From positions 1 through 32,957 of the forward strand of contig JAOPVX010000401.1 of NCBI GenBank assembly GCA_025965975.1: 32,957 nt of DNA, in the 5' to 3' direction. Below the pieces are notes generated by a model. It was given only the letters and a program-made list of their open reading frames with translations, had not been told where the DNA came from and did no database searches. The translations under genes were made by a program, and so were the position numbers. Of the stretch, positions 1 to 9,096 are shown one piece after another. Source of the DNA: Mycobacterium sp. GTDB taxonomy: Bacteria; Actinomycetota; Actinomycetes; Mycobacteriales; Mycobacteriaceae. Position 1 is the first letter of the stretch. Each line of letters begins with the position of its first letter.

Positions 1-242
1 CCGTTGAGCGTCATCGCCTCCGGCGGCTTGAAGTGGACGATGGTCCATTTGATCCGGTTAGCCATGCCCTTGACTTCGACGATCGACTCGACGACCGTGC
101 CCTTCTGCAGCGTCTCGGGCAGCTTGGTGCGCCAAACCCGGTGAATGGTCAACCATTCCTTATACCGCGAGAGGTCGGATGCGCACACCCATGCCGTCTC
201 CGGCGACAGTGGAACGTCGACGGAGACCGACAGTTTGGCCAT
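1..242 (-). CDS. SRPBCC-fold protein, Rv0910-like toxin (partial)
   Basis: The reading frame starts with ATG at 242 and runs off the left edge, so only the first 80 codons are visible. The N-terminus (MAKLSVSVDVPLSPETAW) followed by SDLSRYKEWLTIHRVW is typical of SRPBCC (START/polyketide-cyclase-like) proteins, which form a small hydrophobic ligand pocket. In M. tuberculosis the equivalent gene after ctpE, Rv0910, has been reported as the toxin of a pair with Rv0909. Here the start lies 3 bases after the stop of an Rv0909-like gene, so the two should be co-translated. Family membership is clear from sequence; the toxin role is transferred from position and family and is not visible in the protein itself. 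Confidence 0.85.
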   Translation of the reverse strand, partial: MAKLSVSVDVPLSPETAWVCASDLSRYKEWLTIHRVWRTKLPETLQKGTVVESIVEVKGMANRIKWTIVHFKPPEAMTLN

Positions 243-245
243 AGG

Positions 246-425
246 TCAGTTCTGTGGAGGCGTCGTGTCGACGGCCTTCTTTGCGGCGTCCTGCACCTTG
301 TCGACCTGCTGGGCGTACTTGCCCTGCGTCTTGGAGTCGACGACGTCGCCGGCCTTCTCGATCGCGGTGTCGACCGCACCCTTGTTCTTCGACGCCAGGT
401 CTTTCAGCTTGTCAAGGAATCCCAT
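246..425 (-). CDS. Rv0909-like small antitoxin
   Basis: A 59-residue protein beginning MGFLDKLKDLASKNKGAV and ending TTPPQN. It is Lys/Asp/Ala-rich, has no cysteine and only one aromatic pair, and should form a charged helix. Length and sequence match my memory of Rv0909 (also 59 residues), the proposed antitoxin of the Rv0909-Rv0910 pair. The ATG at 425 lies 9 bases after the ctpE stop and the stop lies 3 bases before the toxin ATG, which gives the antitoxin-first order usual for such pairs. Its position inside a fatty-acid/calcium operon, not a stand-alone module, is the odd point. An alternative is that it is simply a MT0933-like helical protein of unknown role. Confidence 0.85.
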   Translation of the reverse strand: MGFLDKLKDLASKNKGAVDTAIEKAGDVVDSKTQGKYAQQVDKVQDAAKKAVDTTPPQN

Positions 426-434
426 GGGGCCACC

Positions 435-2816
435 CTACCGTTGCTTCCACAGGCGTCGTCGCTCTCCGAGAGTCCTTCCCTGGACCCACCAGATCACCTC
501 GATCGCGGCGGCGCCGACCAGACCGATACCCAGCCCCATCGACGTGAGCGCGATGTTCGAGGAATCCAGCATGACCGCCTTCTGAGCCGCCGGAATGGAG
601 AAGATCACGACGTACGCCAGGCCGGACAATGCGACCAGCGCAACCCGCCACCACTCATAGGGCCGCGCCACGACGGCCAGCACCCACACCATCGTCACCA
701 GCAGCGTGATGAGCGCCGCCGTCGACGCCTGCGTCTGCTCAATCTCGGTGGCCTCACGGCCCTGATACGCCGCCAGGTATGAGATGAACGTCGCGACACC
801 CACCACCAAGCCCGACGGCAGCGCTGACGTCATCACCCGGCGCACGAAGCCGGGATGCGCGCGTTCATTGTTCGGCGCCAGCGACAGAACGAACGCAGGA
901 ATGCCGATGGTGAACCAGGCCGCGATCGTCACGTGGATCGGCTGGAACGGGAACAGCAACGGATCGGACCCAAAGATCTTGGCCGACAGGCCCGCCAGAC
1001 CCACCAGGACTGCGAGCAGCACCGAGTACACGGTCTTGGTGAGGAACAGGTTGGAGACCCGCTCGATGTTGCCGATCACCCGGCGGCCCTCGCCGACGAC
1101 GTGCGGCAGCGTCGCGAACTTGTTGTCCAGCAATACGATCTGGGCAACGGCTCGCGACGCGGAGCTGCCGGAGCCCATCGCGACACCGATGTCGGCATCC
1201 TTGAGCGCCAGCACATCGTTGACGCCGTCGCCGGTCATCGCGACCGTGTGCCCGCGTGATTGCAGGGCATGCACCATGGCACGCTTCTGGTCCGGGCGCA
1301 CCCGGCCGAACGTCGTGTACTCCTCGAGAGTGTCGGCCAGCTCCTCGACCTCGTTGGGCAGCTGGCGGGCGTCCATCGTCTCGCCCTCAAGTCCGAGCGA
1401 ACCTGCCACCGCCCCCACCGACACCGCATTGTCGCCCGAGATCACCTTGATCGAGACCTTCTGGGAGGCAAAGTAATCCAGCGTATCGCGGGCGTCCGGG
1501 CGGACGCGCTGCTCAAGCACCACCAGTGCTGCTGGTTTGACGATGCCGGGGGCGTCGGGGTGGTCGACGGGCACGTCGCTCGAGCCGAGCAACAGCACCC
1601 GCAATCCCAGCGACCCGATCTGCTCGGCTTCCTCGGCGACCACGGACGCCGGTTCGAGCAGCACGTCGGGCGCGCCGATCACCCAGTTGCCGTGCTCGCC
1701 GTAGGACGCGCCGCTCCATTTGGTGGCCGACTTGAACGGCGCGGTCGCGGTGGCGGTCCAGCCCGGCGGCATCTTGTAGGCCTCCGCGATGGCTTGGACG
1801 CTGGCGTTTGGCCGGTCGTCATCGGAGGCGAGCTGGGCCAGGATGTCGGCCACGGCCCGTTCGTCTAACTTCTTGAGATCCGATACCCGCATACCGTTTT
1901 CGGTGAGCGTGCCGGTTTTGTCGGCGCACACCATGTCGACGCGGGCGAGTCCCTCGATGGCGGGCAGCTCGTTGACGAGGCACTGGCGCCTGCCGAGCCG
2001 CACCACCCCGACGGCGAATGCGATCGAGGTCATCAGCACCAGGCCCTCGGGCACCATTGGCACCAGCGCTCCGACCATCGCCAGCACCGCTCGCCGCCAG
2101 CCGACATCGGTGGTGAACAGCTGCGTATAGATCGTGAGCAGGCCGGCCGGCCACAGCAGGTACGTGATGAACTGCAGAATCTTGTTGATACCGCTGCGCA
2201 GTTCGGATTTCACCAAAGTGAACTTGCTGGCCTCCTCGGACAGCTTGGCGGCGTAGGCCTCGCGGCCCACCTTCGTGGCCCGATACGCCCCGCTCCCGGC
2301 GACGACGAAGCTGCCCGACATCACGGTGTCTCCCGCGTCTTTCGACATCGGGTCGGCCTCACCCGTGAGTAGGGATTCATCGACCTCGAGGTTGTTCTCC
2401 TCGAGGACTTCGCCATCGACAACGATCTGATCGCCGGCACCGATCTCGATGATGTCGTCGAGAACGACATCACTGGGCAGCAGCGCTGCGGTGCTGGATT
2501 GCCTGCGCACCAAGGGTTTCGCCAGCCCCACAATGGCCAGCCTGTCCAGTGTCTGCTTGGCGCGCAGCTCCTGGATGATACCGATGCCACTGTTGGCGAT
2601 GATGAGCAGACCGAAGAGGCCGTTGATCACCGATCCGGTGGCCAGCACGATGACCAGCAGCACACCCAGAATGGCATTGATGCGGGTGAACACGTTGGCT
2701 CGGACGATGTCGGACACGCTGCGGGCCGCACGGGTCGGCACGTCGTTGGTCTTGCCATCAGCAACCCGCTCGGCGACTTCGGCATCGGTGAGTCCGGTGG
2801 CGACTGACGTGGTCAT
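435..2816 (-). CDS. ctpE: P-type cation ATPase CtpE
   Basis: A 793-residue P-type ATPase, close to M. tuberculosis CtpE (about 797). Visible landmarks are the actuator loop LLTGEADP near 149-156, the phosphorylation motif [11 protein letters not shown] with Asp299, and the hinge [18 protein letters not shown] near 527-544. Hydrophobic pairs lie at about 50-80 and 210-270 and a cluster of membrane spans follows residue 590. The conserved transmembrane PEGL (after residue 255) precedes the catalytic loop as in calcium-type pumps. CtpE has been described as a calcium transporter in M. smegmatis; the ion cannot be proved from sequence alone. The ATG overlaps the preceding serine-hydrolase stop by 4 bases (ATGA), indicating translational coupling, and the antitoxin follows 9 bases downstream. 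Confidence 0.93.
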   Translation of the reverse strand: MTTSVATGLTDAEVAERVADGKTNDVPTRAARSVSDIVRANVFTRINAILGVLLVIVLATGSVINGLFGLLIIANSGIGIIQELRAKQTLDRLAIVGLAKPLVRRQSSTAALLPSDVVLDDIIEIGAGDQIVVDGEVLEENNLEVDESLLTGEADPMSKDAGDTVMSGSFVVAGSGAYRATKVGREAYAAKLSEEASKFTLVKSELRSGINKILQFITYLLWPAGLLTIYTQLFTTDVGWRRAVLAMVGALVPMVPEGLVLMTSIAFAVGVVRLGRRQCLVNELPAIEGLARVDMVCADKTGTLTENGMRVSDLKKLDERAVADILAQLASDDDRPNASVQAIAEAYKMPPGWTATATAPFKSATKWSGASYGEHGNWVIGAPDVLLEPASVVAEEAEQIGSLGLRVLLLGSSDVPVDHPDAPGIVKPAALVVLEQRVRPDARDTLDYFASQKVSIKVISGDNAVSVGAVAGSLGLEGETMDARQLPNEVEELADTLEEYTTFGRVRPDQKRAMVHALQSRGHTVAMTGDGVNDVLALKDADIGVAMGSGSSASRAVAQIVLLDNKFATLPHVVGEGRRVIGNIERVSNLFLTKTVYSVLLAVLVGLAGLSAKIFGSDPLLFPFQPIHVTIAAWFTIGIPAFVLSLAPNNERAHPGFVRRVMTSALPSGLVVGVATFISYLAAYQGREATEIEQTQASTAALITLLVTMVWVLAVVARPYEWWRVALVALSGLAYVVIFSIPAAQKAVMLDSSNIALTSMGLGIGLVGAAAIEVIWWVQGRTLGERRRLWKQR

Positions 2817-4366
2817 CGTGTGAATGTTCCTTTGCCGAAAGTGTCGTAGTACTCGATGGTCAGTCTGTTGCCGTCGAACGTCGCCTTGGAAATCGTTCCC
2901 GGCGGGGCGTTTTCAGAGACCCATGAGTAGGTGAAGACGTTGGCCTCCCAATGGTTCAGGGGCACATCCAGTTTCGTTCCTAGCTCGAGCTGCAGCCTGC
3001 CGTCCTTCTCGGTGATTCGCGCCGGGCCCCAGTAGTCGTTGTTGTAGGTGCCGACGTATGAGGCCAGCGGCGCGGCGGGCGCGGGGTTGGCCGGCGGCTT
3101 CTGACCGACCGACGAGCCGGTCGGCTGCTCCATCTGCTTGAAGATGTCGCTGTAGAGCTTGTACCAGTGCTCGCGCACCTCGCCGAACTGAACGAGGTCG
3201 GCGAACTCGGCGGTCAGCGCTTCAGGCACACCGGATGGCGTGGCGTTGGTCAGTGCGACGATCGCCACGTCGGCGGACGGCAGGATGACGAAGTTCGTGC
3301 CTGAGCCGAGCTCGAATGCTCCGGAGTGGCTGAGCTCCATCCGCGCCGCCGATGTCGAGCCGACGTTGAAGCCGTAGCCGTAGAAACCCGACCGCATCGC
3401 GGGCTCTGTCGCGCGGCTCGCCACGATCTGTGGTGTCAGCGCAGGCAGCAGCGCCTTCGGGTCGACGATCTGCTTCCCCTCGTTGCCGCCGTTGGCCAGC
3501 ACCATCGTCAGCCAGCGCGTCATGTCGTTCACCGATGAGCTCGCCCCGCCCGCGGGGGCCTCGGGGTCGGCGTCGCGGGCGTAGAGCGGTTCGTAGCGCC
3601 CGTCGACGTGAATATGGCCGACCGTGCGGTCCGGCCTTGCGCTGTAGTCAGCGAACCGGAAGCTCGTCGACGCCATGCCCAGAGGACGGAACAGCGCCTC
3701 GTCGGCGAGGTCCTCCCAGGATCTGCCTGCGCTCGCCGCGACCGCCTCTGCACCCGCCGTCAACCCAAAGTTGGTGTAGGCGTAGGAGATTCGGAACGGC
3801 TCGAGCGGAAGCTGCCGCAGTCTGTCCAGCACATACCGCCGGTCATAACCAAGATCCTCCAGCATGTCGCCTGCGTGCTCGGGTAGCCCGGAGCGGTGCG
3901 AGAACATGTCCCCCACGCTGACCGTCTGTGTGACCGTCGGATCGGAAAGGGCGAACCATGGCAGCTTGGCCACGATTGGCGTGTCCCAGCTGATCGCGTT
4001 GGTGCCCACCTGGTGGGCGACCACGGTCGCGCTCACTGGTTTGGACAGTGACGCCAGTTGGAAGACCGTGTCCGGGTCGATCTTGTCGCCGCTGCGCACG
4101 TCCTTGACTCCGAAGCCCTTGGCGTACACGGTCTTCCTGCCGTGCACCACGGCGACGGCCAAGCCGGGAATGCCCGACTTCTTCATCAGCTCGTCGGCCA
4201 ACCCGTCCAGTTTGGCGACCGCGTTGTCGACGGCGTTGTCAGGCAGCGGCATGGCTGGCACCAACGGCGGCGGCACGTCGGATTGCGGCGACGCGGCCTG
4301 CTTGTCCGAGCTGCACCCTGCGATCAGCAGGAACGCGATCGCAATGGCCGAAAGCGCGCGTTTCAC
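2813..4366 (-). CDS. Beta-lactamase-family serine hydrolase lipoprotein (Rv0907-like)
   Basis: A 517-residue protein with an N-terminal hydrophobic signal ending in a lipobox LIAGC (Cys18), so it is probably lipid-anchored outside the cytoplasmic membrane. The class C beta-lactamase/penicillin-binding fold is shown by SLSK (Ser106 and Lys109), the YTN triad (Tyr197-Asn199) and a later [10 protein letters not shown] segment that fits the third active-site motif. A low-complexity Pro/Ala linker leads to a C-terminal domain of about 90 residues ([17 protein letters not shown]) of the type often seen after such hydrolases. It lies 18 bases after the MBL gene and overlaps ctpE by 4 bases. Substrate is unknown: peptidoglycan peptides or an ester are both possible; resistance to beta-lactams is not implied. 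Confidence 0.88.
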   Translation of the reverse strand: MKRALSAIAIAFLLIAGCSSDKQAASPQSDVPPPLVPAMPLPDNAVDNAVAKLDGLADELMKKSGIPGLAVAVVHGRKTVYAKGFGVKDVRSGDKIDPDTVFQLASLSKPVSATVVAHQVGTNAISWDTPIVAKLPWFALSDPTVTQTVSVGDMFSHRSGLPEHAGDMLEDLGYDRRYVLDRLRQLPLEPFRISYAYTNFGLTAGAEAVAASAGRSWEDLADEALFRPLGMASTSFRFADYSARPDRTVGHIHVDGRYEPLYARDADPEAPAGGASSSVNDMTRWLTMVLANGGNEGKQIVDPKALLPALTPQIVASRATEPAMRSGFYGYGFNVGSTSAARMELSHSGAFELGSGTNFVILPSADVAIVALTNATPSGVPEALTAEFADLVQFGEVREHWYKLYSDIFKQMEQPTGSSVGQKPPANPAPAAPLASYVGTYNNDYWGPARITEKDGRLQLELGTKLDVPLNHWEANVFTYSWVSENAPPGTISKATFDGNRLTIEYYDTFGKGTFTR

Positions 4367-4384
4367 AGCCGCAACGCTAGCCGG

Positions 4385-5506
4385 TTACAGCTGCCACCAC
4401 GGTTCGAACGTCGGGGTCGCGTCGGGATCGACGCGCTGGCCCGGCTTGGGCACAACCACGCGCACGCCCGCCGGATCCGCGGCGGCAACCAGTCGCTCGG
4501 CCGGTTCGGCCCACGGATGAGGCGCCAGCCGGAACGTGGCCCAGTGAATCGGCACCAGCAACCCCGAGTCGGCCTCGGCGATGTCGAGGTGCGCGCGGAC
4601 GGCATCCTCGGGGTTCATGTGGATGTCCGGCCACGCCGGGTGATACGCCCCGATCGGCAGCAGGGTCAGGTCGAAAGGCCCATGGTCCATGCCGATTTCG
4701 GCGAAGCTCTTCGTGTAGCCGGTGTCGCCGCCGAAGAACGCGCGGTGCCGCGGCCCTGCGATCACCCACGAGGCCCACAACGTGGTGTTGCGGGAGAACA
4801 GCCGCCCGGAGAAGTGCCGGGCCGGCGTGCACACCAGGGTCAGCTCACCGATTTGGTGGCTCTCGTGCCAGTCGAGCTCGACGATGCGGCTCTCGGGAAT
4901 CCCCCACTTGCGCAGGTGCGCGCCGACGCCGAGCGGCACGACGAACGGGGCCCGTTGGGTCCTGGCCAGGCCAAGGATAGTCTCGATGTCGAGGTGGTCG
5001 TAATGGTCATGGCTGATCAGGACCGCATCGACGGCGGGCAGAGCCTCAAGGGGAGCCGGGACCTCGTGCATCCGCTCCGGGCCGACCATCTGCGACGGCG
5101 AGCAGCGTCGACTCCATACCGGGTCGGCCAACACGTGATACCCGTCGACTTCGATCAACGCCGAGGAGTGGCCGAACCAGCAGACCGACAGCCGGGCCGA
5201 GGCGGCTTCCGTTGGCGCGGGCACAGCCAACGGGATTGGCGCGGGCGGTCTTGACGCGTCGCGCGAGCCGATCAGATCCCAGATGATCTTCCTCTGCTCC
5301 TCGCGGTCGAGGTTGATGCCGGACGCAGGGTCGATGTTGACGAACGCACCGTCGGAGAAGTTCGGCGATCGCCGAGCAACCGCCTCGATCTCGGCCGGCG
5401 ACGCCCCAAGCGCGGCGGGCGCGCCGCGCAGCGCACGCAACACCCAGCTCCCTGCCAGCAGGGATGCCGTGCCGAACCCGAAGCGCAGCGCCGCACGCAC
5501 CACCAT
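4385..5506 (-). CDS. MBL-fold hydrolase, NAPE-PLD/UlaG-like (Rv0906-like)
   Basis: A 373-residue metallo-beta-lactamase-fold protein. The metal site HDHYDH is at 166-171, preceded by WFGHSSALIEVDGYHVLADPV (about 110-130), and GGDTGY lies further on; this pattern is that of N-acyl-phosphatidylethanolamine phospholipase-D-like enzymes. The first 25 residues are hydrophobic and basic and could be a signal or membrane anchor. The start ATG at 5506 is chosen because it shares one base with the echA6 stop (TGATG) and gives the length of Rv0906 (about 372). An open frame continues upstream to 5701 but only inside echA6. Co-transcription with echA6 suggests a lipid-related substrate; that is an inference. 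Confidence 0.9.
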   Translation of the reverse strand: MVVRAALRFGFGTASLLAGSWVLRALRGAPAALGASPAEIEAVARRSPNFSDGAFVNIDPASGINLDREEQRKIIWDLIGSRDASRPPAPIPLAVPAPTEAASARLSVCWFGHSSALIEVDGYHVLADPVWSRRCSPSQMVGPERMHEVPAPLEALPAVDAVLISHDHYDHLDIETILGLARTQRAPFVVPLGVGAHLRKWGIPESRIVELDWHESHQIGELTLVCTPARHFSGRLFSRNTTLWASWVIAGPRHRAFFGGDTGYTKSFAEIGMDHGPFDLTLLPIGAYHPAWPDIHMNPEDAVRAHLDIAEADSGLLVPIHWATFRLAPHPWAEPAERLVAAADPAGVRVVVPKPGQRVDPDATPTFEPWWQL

Positions 5507-6237
5507 CAGGCCCCCTGGAACTTCGGCGGTCGCTTCTCGATGCGTGCCACCTGCGCTTCCATCACGTCGTGGCTGGACCACGCCTTGTCGAACAGTTCCT
5601 TGTGCTCGGGCCACTGGTCCTCGTAGGCACCGTCGTCGTTGAGCACTCGTTTCGCATGCTGCAAGGCCAGCGGCGCGAAGCCCGCGAGCTCTGCGGCCCA
5701 TGCCTGCGCGTCGGCCAGCGTTCCGATGCGGTTGGCCATTCCGGTCTGCAGCGCGACGTCGGCGGTGAGCCGTTCCGCGGCGAACAGCATGCCCCGCGCA
5801 CGGCCCGCTCCAACCAACGAGGTCAACCGGCGAATACTCCAGTTATCCAGCGCCAGCCCATATTTCGCGACAGGGAATTGGAAGTACGCCTCGGGTGCGA
5901 CGACGCGCAGGTCGCAAATCATCGAGAGAATGACGCCGGCCCCGATCGCGGGTCCGTTGATCGCTCCGATGACCGGGACCGGCGCTTGGTCGATGGCCAG
6001 GTTCAGTGCAAGGGCCTTGTCGGGCAGCTCCTCGGCTACTCGCGCAGCAGAGAGGTCCGCGCCCGCGCTGAACACCGCGCCCTGGCCGGTCAGCACGATC
6101 GCGCGGACGTCTTCGGCGGCGGCTTTCTCAATGGCTTCGCGCACGGCGTCGACGAGCTCGCAGTTCAGCGCGTTGCGGCGCTCTTCGCGCTGCATCTCCA
6201 GGGTCGTCACATGGCCGTCGCGGGTCACTCCGATCAT
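5506..6237 (-). CDS. echA6: EchA6, non-hydratase crotonase-fold acyl-CoA binding protein
   Basis: A 243-residue crotonase-fold protein, the same length as M. tuberculosis EchA6, which is reported to bind long-chain acyl-CoA and feed it to FAS-II for mycolic acid synthesis, and to be the target of THPP inhibitors. The CoA-binding/oxyanion segment [13 protein letters not shown] is at 55-67. Where active hydratases carry the two catalytic glutamates, this protein has Ile103 (in [11 protein letters not shown]) and Val123 (in FQFPVAKYG). That agrees with the published lack of hydratase activity. It is the first gene of a tight minus-strand run down to the toxin, and lies only 26 bases from the divergent accD3 start. 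Confidence 0.93.
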   Translation of the reverse strand: MIGVTRDGHVTTLEMQREERRNALNCELVDAVREAIEKAAAEDVRAIVLTGQGAVFSAGADLSAARVAEELPDKALALNLAIDQAPVPVIGAINGPAIGAGVILSMICDLRVVAPEAYFQFPVAKYGLALDNWSIRRLTSLVGAGRARGMLFAAERLTADVALQTGMANRIGTLADAQAWAAELAGFAPLALQHAKRVLNDDGAYEDQWPEHKELFDKAWSSHDVMEAQVARIEKRPPKFQGA

Positions 6238-6263
6238 GCGCCCAAGCCTATTAGGGTCGTCCT

Positions 6264-7739
6264 GTGAGCCGGATCGGCGCCCTGCAGCTGCGCGACTCCG
6301 TGCTGGACGAGGGCTCGTTCCGCAGCTGGGACACCCCGCCGCTTGAGGTCGACACGACCGAGGCGTACCAGCGCGAGCTGGCGGCCGCGAAGGCCGCCAC
6401 CGGCCTTGACGAATCCGTCGTGACCGGGGTAGGCCGGGTGTTCGGCCGACACGTCGCGCTGGTGGCGTGCGAGTTCGACTTCCTTGCCGGATCGATCGGC
6501 GTTGCGGCCGCGGAGCGGATCACATCGGCGGTGCAGCGGGCGACCGCCGAGCGGCTGCCGCTGCTGGCGTCCCCGAGCTCTGGCGGCACCCGTATGCAGG
6601 AGGGAACCGTCGCGTTCCTGCAGATGGTCAAGATCGCGGCGGCCGTCGAACTGCACAAGCGGGCGCACCTGCCCTATCTCGTCTACCTGCGCCATCCGAC
6701 CACCGGCGGGGTGTTCGCGTCCTGGGGTTCGCTCGGTCACGTCACCGCGGCCGAACCGGGCGCGCTCGTCGGATTTCTCGGCCCGCGCGTCTACGAGCAC
6801 CTCTACGGCGAGCCGTTCCCTGCCGGCATCCAGACCGCGGAGAACCTGCACCGGCACGGTGTCATCGACGGCGTGGTGCCGCTCGAGGCCCTGCGCTCGA
6901 CGCTGGATCGCACGCTGAAAGTGGTCGCCGACGCGCCGGGGTCGCCGCCGCCTGTCCCAGAGGCCGAGACGCTGCCCGACGTGCCCGCTTGGGAGTCGGT
7001 CGAGGCGTCGCGGCGCCCTGACCGCCCCGGCGTCGGATATCTGTTGCGGCACGGCACCACCGAACGGCTGCTGCTGTCAGGCACCGAGCGCGGCGAGGCG
7101 GCCACGATGATGCTGGCGCTGGCCCGCTTCGGCGGCCAGCCCGCCGTGGTCCTCGGCCAGCAGCGCGTCGTCGGAGGATTGGTGGGTCCGGCGGCACTGC
7201 AGGAGGCCCGGCGCGGCATGGCGTTGGCGGCGGGTTTGAAGCTGCCGCTGGTGCTCGTGATCGACACCGCGGGCCCCGCGCTCTCCGCCGAGGCCGAACA
7301 GGGCGGGCTGGCCGGCGAGATCGCCCGCTGCCTCGCCGAACTCGTCACGCTGGACACGCCGACCGTCTCGGTGCTGCTCGGCCAGGGCAGCGGCGGGCCC
7401 GCGCTGGCGATGGTGCCCGCCGACCGGGTGCTGGCCGCGCTGCACGGGTGGCTGGCTCCGCTGCCACCGGAGGGAGCCAGCGCGATCGTCTTCCGCGACG
7501 TCGATCACGCGCCGGAACTCGCCGCGGCGCAGGGCATTCGGTCGGCCGACCTGTTGCGCCACGGCATCGTCGACGCGATCGTGCCCGAGCGTCCTGATGC
7601 CGCCGACGAGCCGATGGAGTTCACGCAGCGGCTGTCGGCAACGATCGCCAATGAGCTGCACCGGCTGCGTGCGATACCCGAAGGGCAGCGCTTGGACGCC
7701 CGGCTGACGCGCTACCGGCGGATCGGTCTCGCCAAGTGA
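6264..7739 (+). CDS. accD3: AccD3-like acyl-CoA carboxylase carboxyltransferase subunit
   Basis: A 491-residue carboxyltransferase (AccD3 of M. tuberculosis is about 495). Both halves of the crotonase-type fold are present: an N-terminal half with [10 protein letters not shown] (about 110-119) and [11 protein letters not shown] (about 151-161), and a C-terminal half with [23 protein letters not shown] and [19 protein letters not shown]. These glycine-rich turns form the oxyanion holes that transfer carboxyl from carboxybiotin. The GTG at 6264 has a TAGGG Shine-Dalgarno-like stretch seven bases upstream. The acyl-CoA substrate and the matching biotinylated alpha subunit are not encoded in the window. 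Divergent from echA6, in agreement with the M. tuberculosis order. Confidence 0.92.
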   Translation: MSRIGALQLRDSVLDEGSFRSWDTPPLEVDTTEAYQRELAAAKAATGLDESVVTGVGRVFGRHVALVACEFDFLAGSIGVAAAERITSAVQRATAERLPLLASPSSGGTRMQEGTVAFLQMVKIAAAVELHKRAHLPYLVYLRHPTTGGVFASWGSLGHVTAAEPGALVGFLGPRVYEHLYGEPFPAGIQTAENLHRHGVIDGVVPLEALRSTLDRTLKVVADAPGSPPPVPEAETLPDVPAWESVEASRRPDRPGVGYLLRHGTTERLLLSGTERGEAATMMLALARFGGQPAVVLGQQRVVGGLVGPAALQEARRGMALAAGLKLPLVLVIDTAGPALSAEAEQGGLAGEIARCLAELVTLDTPTVSVLLGQGSGGPALAMVPADRVLAALHGWLAPLPPEGASAIVFRDVDHAPELAAAQGIRSADLLRHGIVDAIVPERPDAADEPMEFTQRLSATIANELHRLRAIPEGQRLDARLTRYRRIGLAK

Positions 7740-7754
7740 TGGCATTCTGGGCTT

Positions 7755-8447
7755 GTGGAAGCTCTGCTTCATTTCGCGGGGAACTTCTGGTGGCTGGTCT
7801 TTCCGCTCGGCGGAGTCATCGGCGGGGGCGTTCGCGCGGTGGTGGCCGCCAATGAGCGACGCGCCCAGCGCAGGCTCGAGCGGTATCGCATCAAGCAGCA
7901 GACCAAGGTCGCGCTCGCCGAGGCGTCGGGCCGGGCCCGCACCAACGAGGCCGGCTACAAGCGCGAGGTGACCAAGGTGCTCGAGCGCCACGATCGCACC
8001 GATGCGCGCTGGCTCGACTACGAGATCGACATCGCCAAGCTGCTGGACTTCCCGCTGATGACGGACATGCGGGATCCGCTGACCATCGCCTTTCACAAGG
8101 CCAAGAGCCGGGCTGACCTGATACGGCCCGATTCCATCGACGACATCCTTGGCGACCGCGCCGCCCAACTCGAATATCGCGACACGGTCGGTGAGTACGT
8201 GGCCGCGTTCGACGTCGCGGAGTCGGAGGCGATCCGGCGGCGGCGCAGCGATTTCTCCGCCGAAGCGCAGGAGCGGCTGGCGCGGGCCCAGCATCTGCTG
8301 CGGCTGGCGTCCGACGGCGGTGCCACGCCGCAGGAGCGTCAGAACGCGTACGCCAGGGCGAGGAAGGAACTCGACGGACTCGTCGTGCTGCCTGCGACCA
8401 CGCGGGCCAGCATCGAGCGCAAGATCGCAGGCGAGATCGAGGCGTAG
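7755..8447 (+). CDS. Membrane-anchored protein of unknown function
   Basis: A 230-residue protein I do not recognise. A hydrophobic segment at about 8-32 (FAGNFWWLVFPLGGVIGGGV) is followed by an Arg/Lys-rich stretch and then a long, charged, mostly helical region with no membrane segment, so it is probably an N-terminally anchored protein with a cytoplasmic helical domain. The GTG at 7755 lies 15 bases after the accD3 stop, so it is likely in the accD3 transcript. Codon use is like its neighbours. It contains no cysteine and no obvious enzyme motif. Shorter starts are unlikely because the anchor would be lost. Confidence 0.75.
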   Translation: MEALLHFAGNFWWLVFPLGGVIGGGVRAVVAANERRAQRRLERYRIKQQTKVALAEASGRARTNEAGYKREVTKVLERHDRTDARWLDYEIDIAKLLDFPLMTDMRDPLTIAFHKAKSRADLIRPDSIDDILGDRAAQLEYRDTVGEYVAAFDVAESEAIRRRRSDFSAEAQERLARAQHLLRLASDGGATPQERQNAYARARKELDGLVVLPATTRASIERKIAGEIEA

Positions 8448-8495
8448 CGGTCGGGCGGGCAGCGGCTGCGGTTCGGCTGGGTGGATCTCTTCGGC

Positions 8496-8519
8496 GTTGA
8501 TATCGCATGCGATATCAAC
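8496..8519. repeat. 24-base perfect palindrome
   Basis: The half-site GTTGATATCGCA is followed without a spacer by its exact reverse complement. It lies in the 132-base gap between the ends of two convergent genes. Possibilities are a protein-binding site or a hairpin acting as a two-way terminator; no T-run follows on either strand and a loop would require opening the central bases, which favours a binding site. The partner is unknown. Confidence 0.8.
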
Positions 8520-8579
8520 TTTGCGAGTGCATAGCGCCACACTGCGCGGTGCTCGCGTGACCAGCGTGGCCGCAGGGAC

Positions 8580-9050
8580 CTAGGCGCTCGCCAAGGCCGC
8601 GAGCATCGCCGCACACGTGATCAGGTCGAGCGGAACGCGCAACAGGCTGCGGCGGGTCCACCGGACCGCGGTCGCCTCGTCGACGGTGGCGGGGTCGGCC
8701 TTCTCGAAGGCCAGCGCCTTCGGGACGAAGTCGACCAACGACCACACCCGCAGCAGGGCGTGACTGACCAACGCGATCAGCAGCGCAACCCGCACGTTCG
8801 CGTCGCCCCACGCGACCACCAGCGTGATGATGAGCAGCACCTCTAAGGCCGTGTGTGCAGGCAGCCAGAACCGCACCCGCGAGATGCCGCCGTTGCGCGG
8901 CTGGATGATGCCGGGCCGCTTGGGCCACGCTGGGTCGACGACGAGGAATTCGTACAGGCCTCCCCCGAGCGTGACGCAGGCCGCGAGCGTCGTGACGGCG
9001 ATGAGGAGGAGTGAGATTGTCGAGTTGACGTCACCGATCGGCCCCAACAC
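8580..9050 (-). CDS. Small four-span membrane protein, possibly DUF1772-like
   Basis: A 156-residue protein with hydrophobic segments at about 10-32, 62-80, 86-102 and 136-155, so four membrane spans are expected. The segment WPKRPGIIQPRNGGISRVRF, followed by a conserved-looking tryptophan and histidine at the start of span 2, resembles DUF1772/anthrone-oxygenase-like membrane proteins, but this is a weak recollection. The start is GTG at 9050; no better downstream start keeps the first span. It is convergent with the preceding gene and precedes a pseudogene region upstream. Function unknown. Confidence 0.7.
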   Translation of the reverse strand: MLGPIGDVNSTISLLLIAVTTLAACVTLGGGLYEFLVVDPAWPKRPGIIQPRNGGISRVRFWLPAHTALEVLLIITLVVAWGDANVRVALLIALVSHALLRVWSLVDFVPKALAFEKADPATVDEATAVRWTRRSLLRVPLDLITCAAMLAALASA

Positions 9051-9096
9051 AGTTGATAGGAAACCACAGCCGTCAGCACGCCCGCATAGGCCGTCC

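Noticed and set aside
435-2816. Long open frames opposite ctpE and many other genes
   Set aside because: They are high-GC shadow frames with Arg/Pro/His-rich low-complexity translations and no family motifs.
5506-5701. N-terminal extension of the MBL-fold gene to 5701
   Set aside because: The extra 65 codons lie wholly inside echA6 in another frame, are Arg/Gly-rich shadow sequence, and exceed the length of Rv0906.
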